Shown here piece after piece: positions 1 through 5,179 of a stretch of DNA of 5,825 nt. The translations under genes and the position numbers were made by a program. The notes under the pieces are model-generated. The model ran no database searches. It saw nothing but the letters and a program-made list of their open reading frames with translations, and was not told where the DNA came from. The DNA is from Gemmatimonadota bacterium (GTDB lineage: Bacteria; Gemmatimonadota; Gemmatimonadetes; Longimicrobiales; Gaopeijiaceae), in NCBI GenBank assembly GCA_007129525.1, contig SKVI01000370.1, positions 1-5,825 of the forward strand, read 5' to 3'. Positions within the stretch are counted from its first letter, which is position 1. The number at the start of each line of letters is the position of its first letter.

Positions 1-167
1 GAGACGTGCCGCGGACGGTGTACCCAGTCCCGACGCTGACCCGGTGGAAAGGCCGGAGGGGGCAGGCGGTCGGCCACCGACCGTGAGGGTCGATCGCCAT
101 CTGTCCGGGCTGCGTCTTCGTTGTCCGAGGGCATGGGACCAGCAACGTTGGGCTCGTGGGAAGTCAT
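1..167 (-). CDS. Uncertain open frame, 3' end outside window, no recognised family
   Basis: From ATG 167 an open frame of 55 codons runs off the left edge without a stop. It reads as a hydrophilic, disordered-looking N-terminus rich in Pro, Asp and Arg (starts MTSHEPNVAG, visible end DWVHRPRHV). No domain, signal peptide or membrane segment is visible. It follows pcm on the same strand after a 67-base gap, which fits a further operon member. Against it, no Shine-Dalgarno sequence precedes the ATG (or the in-frame ATG at residue 12), and by eye third codon positions are less G/C-biased than in the other genes. In Proteobacteria the genes after surE-pcm are nlpD and rpoS, but nothing visible here supports either identity. 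It may be the true start of the next gene, a start further left, or chance. Confidence 0.3.
   Translation of the reverse strand, partial: MTSHEPNVAGPMPSDNEDAARTDGDRPSRSVADRLPPPAFPPGQRRDWVHRPRHV
67..83. repeat. Short inverted repeat able to form a hairpin
   Basis: Plus strand CGGTCGG (67-73), a 3-base CCA spacer and CCGACCG (77-83) form a perfect 7-pair stem of high GC content. On the transcribed (minus) sense it is not followed by a U run, so it does not look like a simple intrinsic terminator. It lies inside the uncertain left-edge open frame. Confidence 0.5.
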
Positions 168-234
168 GATCTGTGGGGTGGAGGGTGTGGGGGTGTCGAA
201 GACCGGTCGGGGCCAGGCTGGAGCCGATGCAGGG

Positions 235-918
235 TCACGACGCCGTCTCGCCGCCTTCGTTCCAGCCGTATCGACCCAGCAGGGGGACGAAGGTACAGCC
301 GTCCCGGACGCTTTCTTCTTCGATGCGGCCCTTGATTCGTCGAACCAGGAGCAGGTCCTGGACCTGCCGACGCCCCACGGGGATCAGCATCCGACCACCT
401 TCGTCCAGTTGATCCACCAGGGCTGCGGGAACCTGCGGGGACGCCGCTGCCACGGTGATCACCTGGTACGGTGCAAAGCGCCGCCACCCGATGCTTCCGT
501 CTCCCACCATCAGGGCCACGTTCTTGTACCCCATACCGTCCAGGATTCGACGGGCGCGTACGGAGAGCTCCCTGATCCGCTCGACGGAATATACCCGATC
601 CCCCATCAGGGCCAGAAGTGCCGTAAGGTATCCGCTTCCGGTTCCGATCTCCAGAATCCGGTCGTCGGGGCCCGGCTGCAGAAGCTCGATGTAGTAGGCC
701 TGGAGGGAGGGCTGTGAAGCCGTTTGCCCGAACCCGATGGGGACGGCGGAGTCCTCGTAGGCCCGATGGACCACACCCTCGGGAACGAAGAGGTGCCGGG
801 GCACCCGGTCGAAGAGCTGGAGGATCTCCAGATCCTCGATTCCCTCGGCGCGGATCATCTCGATGAGCCGCCGGCGCGCTCCCACGAACCGGTAGTCCTC
901 TACAGCTTCAGGTTCCAC
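235..918 (-). CDS. pcm: Protein-L-isoaspartate O-methyltransferase
   Basis: Pcm methylates L-isoaspartyl residues in aged proteins using S-adenosylmethionine, which starts their conversion back to normal aspartate. It is cytoplasmic. The 227-residue product has the family N-terminal motif VPRHLFVPEG (39-48), then QTASQP (65-70, usually QTISQP, with the substrate-site serine S68). The SAM-binding motif ILEIGTGSGYLTALLA (88-103) follows, then VYSVER (109-114), GDGSIGW (139-145), and PAALVDQLDEGGRMLIPVG (164-182). The C-terminal TFVPLLG (209-215) is also expected. Around 152-161 the sequence reads QVITVAAASP where most members have IIVTAAAP, so a usually conserved threonine is alanine. The start is GTG at 918, 19 bases inside surE, supported by GAGGAG 8 bases upstream. 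Length is slightly above the usual 205-220 because of a short Gly-rich tail. Confidence 0.96.
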   Translation of the reverse strand: MEPEAVEDYRFVGARRRLIEMIRAEGIEDLEILQLFDRVPRHLFVPEGVVHRAYEDSAVPIGFGQTASQPSLQAYYIELLQPGPDDRILEIGTGSGYLTALLALMGDRVYSVERIRELSVRARRILDGMGYKNVALMVGDGSIGWRRFAPYQVITVAAASPQVPAALVDQLDEGGRMLIPVGRRQVQDLLLVRRIKGRIEEESVRDGCTFVPLLGRYGWNEGGETAS

Positions 919-1655
919 CCGCGAATCTCCTCGAGGAGGGCGTAGTTGGTCAGGTCCAGGTGCAGGGGAGTCACCGAAATATAACCGTCCTCAATGGCCT
1001 GGAAGTCCGAATCTCCATCACCCTTCCATTCCCGGGCGCCGCCTCCGATCCAGAAATACTCTCGCCCACTGGGGTCCAGGGCTCGGGTCAGGGAGTCGGC
1101 ATACCGTCGCTCTCCCAGCGTGGTCACCCGAACTCCCCTGACCGATGCCGGCTCGATGGGGGGAAGGTTCACGTTCAGCAGGGTCGATTTCGGAAAATCC
1201 TTCTGTTCCATGATCCCGGAGAGGAGCTCGACCAGGGGGCTTTCCCATGCCTCGATAGATTCGAATTCGGGGCCCGCATAGGAAATGGCCACGGCCGGGA
1301 TCCCCAGGACGGTGGCTTCCATGGCGGCGGCCACGGTGCCGGAGTACAGGACGTCTTCTCCCATGTTGGCCCCGTGGTTCACTCCGGACAGACAGATGTC
1401 CGGTCGGCCCGGAACCAGGGCGTTGATCGCCAGAATCACGCAATCGGTGGGCGTCCCGTCGATGACGAGCGTGCCGTCAGAGGCCCGGCGGCTCCGCAGG
1501 GGGTGGTGGAGGGTGAGGGAGTTGCTGGTGGCACTCTGTTCGCGGTCTGGCGCGACCACGGTCACCTTTCCCAGGGATCGGGCGGCCGAGGCCAACACTT
1601 GCAGCCCCGTGGCGAGGAAGCCGTCGTCGTTGGTGCAGAGAATGTTCATGCCCAT
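900..1655 (-). CDS. surE: 5'-/3'-nucleotidase SurE (survival protein)
   Basis: SurE is a cytoplasmic metal-dependent phosphatase acting on nucleoside 5'- and 3'-monophosphates, and in some species on short polyphosphate. The 251-residue product is of normal length. It has TNDDG (8-12, with metal-binding D10 and D11), APDREQSATSNSL (35-47, with the metal-binding serine S41), and SGVNHGANMGEDVLYSGTVA (90-109, which holds the metal-binding asparagine). A C-terminal segment, DGYISVTPLHLDLT (223-236), is also typical. ATG at 1655 gives MGMNILCTNDDG, while ATG at 1649 gives MNILCTNDDG, closer to most SurE N-termini; neither has a clear Shine-Dalgarno sequence. The gene lies 54 bases after the MerR stop, and its TAG stop falls 19 bases inside pcm. 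The surE-pcm pair is well known in Proteobacteria and is linked there to stationary-phase survival. Confidence 0.97.
   Translation of the reverse strand: MGMNILCTNDDGFLATGLQVLASAARSLGKVTVVAPDREQSATSNSLTLHHPLRSRRASDGTLVIDGTPTDCVILAINALVPGRPDICLSGVNHGANMGEDVLYSGTVAAAMEATVLGIPAVAISYAGPEFESIEAWESPLVELLSGIMEQKDFPKSTLLNVNLPPIEPASVRGVRVTTLGERRYADSLTRALDPSGREYFWIGGGAREWKGDGDSDFQAIEDGYISVTPLHLDLTNYALLEEIRGWNLKL
927..932 (-). promoter_or_regulatory. Ribosome binding site of pcm inside the end of surE
   Basis: The minus strand reads GAGGAG with an 8-base spacer to the GTG start at 918. It supports the GTG start although that start overlaps surE. It forms half of the perfect palindrome CTCCTCGAGGAG at 927-938, so weak pairing could mask it, though the stem would have only about four pairs. 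Confidence 0.65.
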
Positions 1656-1709
1656 CAGGATGCCGGCGTGGGGTGCATTGGAAGGCTGTGGCGCGGTTGG
1701 GTCGGAATG

Positions 1710-2138
1710 TCAGGAGGCCGAGGAAGTCGCCTCGTCGGAAGACGCCGCCGTCGTCGCTGGTGGGGTGAGAGTAGCCAGGAGGTGGACAAGCTCCTCCTTG
1801 AGCTCCGTGAGGAACTCTGCGGGGAGGACCCCGTCGAGTCTCTCCTCGATGGTCTCTTCGTTCCGCAGCTCCTCGAGCCGCTGCTTGGCTCCCTCGATGG
1901 TGAACTTTCGGGTGTAGAGGAGGTGCTTGAGGAGGACCACCACCTTGATCTCCCGCGGACGGTACACCCGGTTGCCGGCCTGGTTCTTTCCCGGTTGTAG
2001 AATCCGAAACTGACTCTCCCAGTAGCGCAGGACGTGGGGTTTGAGGCCGGTGAGCTCACAGACCTCACCGATGGAGTAGTAGGCCTTTCGGGCCACCGGC
2101 TGGCGGGTCCGGTCAGCGGTACCGTGATCGTCAGTCAT
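1710..2138 (-). CDS. Small MerR-type HTH transcriptional regulator
   Basis: The 142-residue product has an N-terminal MerR-type winged helix-turn-helix: YYSIGEVCELTGLKPHVLRYWESQF (20-44, HTH and recognition helix), then the wing with AGNRVYRPRE (54-63) and a helical pair ending in LLYTRKFTIEGAKQRLEEL (73-91). A short amphipathic segment (about 106-123) could be a dimer helix. The tail (125-142) is low-complexity Pro/Thr/Ala/Ser. There is no effector-binding domain, and the one cysteine (27) lies in the HTH, so it does not resemble classical metal or drug sensors. It looks like the small FTIAGA-type MerR proteins of unknown target. GTG at 2147 is an alternative start, but ATG 2138 has a better-placed AGGTGGAG and overlaps the gpsA stop as TGATG. 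It may regulate this operon, but no operator could be identified, so its target is unknown. Confidence 0.9.
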   Translation of the reverse strand: MTDDHGTADRTRQPVARKAYYSIGEVCELTGLKPHVLRYWESQFRILQPGKNQAGNRVYRPREIKVVVLLKHLLYTRKFTIEGAKQRLEELRNEETIEERLDGVLPAEFLTELKEELVHLLATLTPPATTAASSDEATSSAS

Positions 2139-3184
2139 CAACTCCACCTCTCGGGCTTCGGATCCCGGGTCATGAGTTCGCGCACCGCATTCCGCGGTTG
2201 GACTTCACCTTGCAGCATCCGACAGACCTGCTGGGTGATGGGCATCTCCACGTTGTGCTCCCTGGCCAGGCGATGGACGGCAGGGGCCGTGCGGACGCCT
2301 TCGGCCACGGATTTCGTCGTGGACAGGATCTCCTCGAGGGACTCGCCCCGGGCCAGTCGAGTGCCCACCGTACGATTCCGGGAAAGCTCTCCGGTACAAG
2401 TCAGAACCAGGTCTCCCATACCGGCAAGTCCCGAGAAGGTAGCCTGAGAGGCACCCATGGCCACCCCCAGTCGGGTCATCTCCGCCAGTCCTCGGGTGAT
2501 GAGTGCGGCACGGGTGTTGTGCCCGAACTCCAGTCCGGCGGCGACACCTGCCGCCAAGGCGATGACGTTCTTCACCGCCCCGCCGAGTTCTACGCCCAGC
2601 ACATCCGGATCGGTATACACACGGAAGGTGTCGGATGTGAAAAGCGCCTGGGCCTGGTGGCGGGCGTCGCGGGACTCGCTGGCCACCACCACAGCCGTGG
2701 GCTCCTTTCTGGCTACCTCGGCGGCGAAGGAGGGACCTGAGAGAACGCAGATCGTGTTGCCCATGCCCTCGGGCAGGAGGGGCGAAAGGACCCCGTGCAT
2801 GGTTTTCAGGCTCTCGATTTCGATGCCCTTAGAGGCACTCACCACCAGGGCGTCGGAGCGAAGATGCGGCAGGGCGGTCTTCATCACCGAGCCGACGAAC
2901 TGCGAAGGGCTCACCGACACTACGAGCTCGGCCTGGTTCACCACCTGGTCGATCCGGGAGAATACCTGGATCCCGTCCGGGACGGAGACCCCGGGAAGAT
3001 ACGTCCGGTTTTCGCCCAGGCGTTCCACCTCATCCACCACGATCTCGTCGTGCGTCCAGAGGCGAACTCGATGGCCGTTCTCGTGCAGGAGGAGGGCCAG
3101 GGCGGTCCCCCAGCTTCCAGCACCTACCACGGCGGCCTGGATCGGATCCTCCCGGTGTGGATCCACAGGCGCGTCCTTGGTCAT
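2138..3184 (-). CDS. gpsA: Glycerol-3-phosphate dehydrogenase [NAD(P)+]
   Basis: GpsA is a cytoplasmic enzyme that reduces dihydroxyacetone phosphate to sn-glycerol-3-phosphate with NAD(P)H, feeding PlsY. From ATG 3184 the product has 348 residues, close to the family norm of about 330-340. The N-terminal Rossmann motif is GAGSWGTALA (21-30), followed by SASKGIE (116-122) and LSGPSFAAEV (148-157). The C-terminal catalytic domain has GGAVKNVIALAAG (201-213), where K205 is the expected catalytic lysine, then NTRAALITRGLAEM (223-236) and GLAGMGDLVLTCTGELSRNR (252-271). The frame is open further up to 3256 (372 residues), but that start would overlap plsY by 53 bases and add a non-homologous extension. 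The ATG at 3184 has a strong purine-rich ribosome binding site, so I chose it. It lies 19 bases after the plsY stop. Its stop overlaps the next gene by one base (TGATG). Confidence 0.97.
   Translation of the reverse strand: MTKDAPVDPHREDPIQAAVVGAGSWGTALALLLHENGHRVRLWTHDEIVVDEVERLGENRTYLPGVSVPDGIQVFSRIDQVVNQAELVVSVSPSQFVGSVMKTALPHLRSDALVVSASKGIEIESLKTMHGVLSPLLPEGMGNTICVLSGPSFAAEVARKEPTAVVVASESRDARHQAQALFTSDTFRVYTDPDVLGVELGGAVKNVIALAAGVAAGLEFGHNTRAALITRGLAEMTRLGVAMGASQATFSGLAGMGDLVLTCTGELSRNRTVGTRLARGESLEEILSTTKSVAEGVRTAPAVHRLAREHNVEMPITQQVCRMLQGEVQPRNAVRELMTRDPKPERWS
2142..2149 (-). promoter_or_regulatory. Ribosome binding site deciding the MerR-gene start
   Basis: The minus strand reads AGGTGGAG, 3 bases before ATG 2138, still inside the last gpsA codons. 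The alternative GTG at 2147 lies within this element and so could not use it. Together with the TGATG stop/start overlap it supports the 142-residue product. Confidence 0.6.
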
Positions 3185-3190
3185 CTCCCC

Positions 3191-3196
3191 CCTCCC
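3191..3196 (-). promoter_or_regulatory. Ribosome binding site deciding the gpsA start
   Basis: The minus strand reads GGGAGG here, inside a longer purine run, with a 6-base spacer to ATG 3184. It lies in the 19-base plsY-gpsA gap. This is the reason for choosing the 348-residue GpsA over the longer frame from 3256. Confidence 0.75.
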
Positions 3197-3203
3197 ATCC
3201 TGG

Positions 3204-3842
3204 TTACCTGCCTTCGCGTTCGATGGCTTCGTCGCCTGGACTTCGGTGTGCACCAAAGCGGTTTTCCCGGCCCTGGACCAACCGCACCAGGTTGCCCCGG
3301 TGGGCCCACACCACCAGGGTCGCCAGGACCACCGAGAAGATCAGAAGACTCTCTTCGGCCCGGTGGGGCGTGAGCGCTACTGCCACCGGGAGGCTCAACG
3401 CCGCCAAAATCGATCCCAGGGAAACGTAACGGCTCACGAGGACGGCCACGAGCCACACCCCGAAAGAAATCAGGAGCGCCCACGGCGCGAGAGCCAGGAA
3501 GACCCCGGCGCTGGTAGCGACTCCCTTCCCCCCCCGGAATCCCACCCAGAAGGAGAATACATGACCCAGAATGGCCGCCGCTCCGAAGGCCAGCAGCCAG
3601 AGCGAGCCCTCGGTCGCACTCAGCATGGGAAAGAAGGCCACCGGTACGTAGCCCTTCAAGACGTCCACCAGCACCACCGGGAGCGCTGCCTTCCAGCCCA
3701 GAACCCGAAACGTGTTGGTGGCGCCCAGGTTCCCACTTCCCTTCTGGCGGAGATCCACACCGTACGCCGCTCGCCCCACCCAGAGGCTCGACGGGATGGC
3801 CCCCAGCGCGTAGGCAAGGACGAGAAACGCTGCGGCGATCAT
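3204..3842 (-). CDS. plsY: Acyl-phosphate:glycerol-3-phosphate acyltransferase PlsY
   Basis: PlsY is an inner-membrane enzyme that moves an acyl group from acyl-phosphate (made by PlsX) to position 1 of sn-glycerol-3-phosphate, giving lysophosphatidic acid, the first committed step of phospholipid synthesis. The three family motifs are present in the 212-residue product: GAIPSS (14-19), KGSGNLGATN (34-43) and GHVFSFWVGFRGGKGVAT (93-110). The C-terminal signature HRGNLVRLVQGREN (181-194) follows. Hydrophobic stretches at about 1-21, 52-72, 82-104, 112-137, 141-158 and 165-182 fit the polytopic fold. Length is normal for the family, with a short hydrophilic tail. The ATG at 3842 overlaps the der stop as ATGA and lacks a clear Shine-Dalgarno sequence, so translation is probably coupled to der. 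The next gene, gpsA, supplies its substrate. The RGGK codons of motif 3 lie in an 8-G run. Confidence 0.97.
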   Translation of the reverse strand: MIAAAFLVLAYALGAIPSSLWVGRAAYGVDLRQKGSGNLGATNTFRVLGWKAALPVVLVDVLKGYVPVAFFPMLSATEGSLWLLAFGAAAILGHVFSFWVGFRGGKGVATSAGVFLALAPWALLISFGVWLVAVLVSRYVSLGSILAALSLPVAVALTPHRAEESLLIFSVVLATLVVWAHRGNLVRLVQGRENRFGAHRSPGDEAIEREGR

Positions 3843-5179
3843 GCCGGCGTGCGGTCCCGGGACGAGGACGAGCGCACCCGAATGCGAAGGGGTACACCCA
3901 TGAAGGTCCAGGCCCGTCGAAAGCCGTTGTGGAGATAGCGGATGTAGTGCTTCGGGATCTCCGACGGCAGGTTCGAGAAGAGCACGAAGGTGGGTGGAGA
4001 CGTGTCGGCCTGCGTACCGTAGCGCAGCTTTACCGGGCGGCCCCGGGAATGGGGCGGGGGCTGGCGCCGGAAGAGCTCTTCCAGGACCTCATTCACCTCG
4101 TGGGTGGGAATCCGGCGCTGCCGCTCGTCCGCCACCTTCAAGAGCAGATCCAGGGTACGCCGGACCCGTTGCCCGGTGAGCGCGGAGATGAAGGTGATGG
4201 GGACCCATTTCAGGAGCGGCGACAGGTTCCGGAGGTCTCGCTCCACCGTAGATGCCGGAAAGGACTCCTTGTCCACCATGTCCCACTTGTTCAGGGCCAG
4301 AACCACGCCGCATCCGGCCTCCCAGGCGTTCTCCAGGATCTTCAGGTCTTGTTGGTGGATCCCGTCGTCGGCGTCCACCAGGACGAGGCACACGTCGGCG
4401 TCTCGAACGACCCGCTCCGTCCGGAGGCTCGAGTAGTATTCCACCGACTCCGATACCCGGGACTGCCTTCTGAGGCCTGCCGTGTCCACGAAGACCAGGT
4501 TTCGACCATGGTAGCGGAGCGTGGCGTCCACGGGATCCCGGGTGGTGCCGGGTTTGTCGCTCACCACGGCCCGCTCCTCTCCAAAGAGTCGATTCACAAA
4601 GGAGGATTTCCCCACGTTGGGCTTGCCGATGACGGCGATCCGAAGGTCCTCCGGCTCGGGCTCCGACTCGTCCTGCTCGGGCAGCATCTCCACCACCCGG
4701 TCCAGGAGATCGCCCGACCCCTTCCCCGAGATGGCGCTCACAGGCACGGGCTCGCCCAGACCCAGCCGCCAGAGATCGTGGTAGCCGGGATCTCTGGGAA
4801 GGTTGTCCACCTTGTTGGCCACCACCAGGACCGGCGGCTCCGACCGCCTCAGAATGTCGGTGAGGCGCTCGTCCAGCGGATGCACTCCGGCCTGCCCGTC
4901 CACCACGAAGAGGATGAGGTCGGCCTCGGCCACTGCCGCCATGGCCTGCCCCTTGACCTGGCGATCCAGGGGCTCGTCGCTTCCCTCGATGATTCCCCCG
5001 GTATCCACGATGAAGAAAGACCTGCCAGCCCAGTCGGTGCGGGCGAAGTTGCGGTCTCGGGTCACGCCTGGGCGATCGTCCACGATTGCGGTGCGGTGGC
5101 CCAGGAAGCGGTTGAAGAGGGTGGACTTCCCCACGTTGGGGCGACCCACCACGGCGACGACGGGCAGCTTTCGGCTCAC
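3839..5179 (-). CDS. der: GTPase Der (EngA), double-Era-like ribosome assembly factor
   Basis: Der is a cytoplasmic GTPase needed for late maturation of the 50S ribosomal subunit. The 446-residue product has the diagnostic layout of two G domains followed by a KH-like domain. G domain 1 has the P-loop GRPNVGKST (12-20), DTGG (59-62), NKVD (122-125) and SAISG (148-152). G domain 2 has GKPNVGKSS (185-193), DTAG (232-235), NKWD (297-300) and SALTG (332-336). An acidic linker (about 168-178, EQDESEPEPED) joins them. The KH-like domain covers about 355-436 and contains KLRYGTQ and the KHYIRYLHN stretch. The start is GTG at 5179: the P-loop begins only 11 residues later, so a shorter start is not credible. 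No Shine-Dalgarno sequence precedes it, and the start overlaps the DUF512 stop as GTGA, which suggests reinitiation. The short Ser/Arg-rich tail (SSSSRDRTPA) is unremarkable. All nucleotide-binding motifs are intact. Confidence 0.98.
   Translation of the reverse strand: MSRKLPVVAVVGRPNVGKSTLFNRFLGHRTAIVDDRPGVTRDRNFARTDWAGRSFFIVDTGGIIEGSDEPLDRQVKGQAMAAVAEADLILFVVDGQAGVHPLDERLTDILRRSEPPVLVVANKVDNLPRDPGYHDLWRLGLGEPVPVSAISGKGSGDLLDRVVEMLPEQDESEPEPEDLRIAVIGKPNVGKSSFVNRLFGEERAVVSDKPGTTRDPVDATLRYHGRNLVFVDTAGLRRQSRVSESVEYYSSLRTERVVRDADVCLVLVDADDGIHQQDLKILENAWEAGCGVVLALNKWDMVDKESFPASTVERDLRNLSPLLKWVPITFISALTGQRVRRTLDLLLKVADERQRRIPTHEVNEVLEELFRRQPPPHSRGRPVKLRYGTQADTSPPTFVLFSNLPSEIPKHYIRYLHNGFRRAWTFMGVPLRIRVRSSSSRDRTPA

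Noticed and set aside
121..717. A 198-codon plus-strand open frame opposite pcm
   Set aside because: It is antisense to pcm and shows no domain or ribosome binding site, so it is a shadow frame.
927..938. Palindrome CTCCTCGAGGAG as a regulator-binding site or RBS-masking hairpin
   Set aside because: It encodes LLEEI at the end of surE and provides the pcm ribosome binding site. A hairpin would have only about four pairs, too weak to claim regulation.
960..2000. A 346-codon plus-strand open frame opposite surE and the MerR gene
   Set aside because: It is antisense to two well-supported genes, with a low-complexity Gly/Arg-rich translation and no family resemblance.
3144..3164. Two GGATCC hexamers 15 bases apart as an operator-like repeat
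   Set aside because: Both lie within gpsA codons (EDP and VDP residues). Each is a self-palindrome, so the pair forms an inverted repeat by chance.
3185..3256. A 24-residue N-terminal extension of GpsA
   Set aside because: It would overlap plsY by 53 bases and is not part of the conserved fold, and the internal ATG at 3184 has a strong ribosome binding site.
2457..3938. A 493-codon plus-strand open frame opposite gpsA and plsY
   Set aside because: It lies antisense to two genes with intact family motifs. Its translation is Arg/Ser/Pro-rich with no recognisable domain. Long antisense frames are expected in GC-rich genes.
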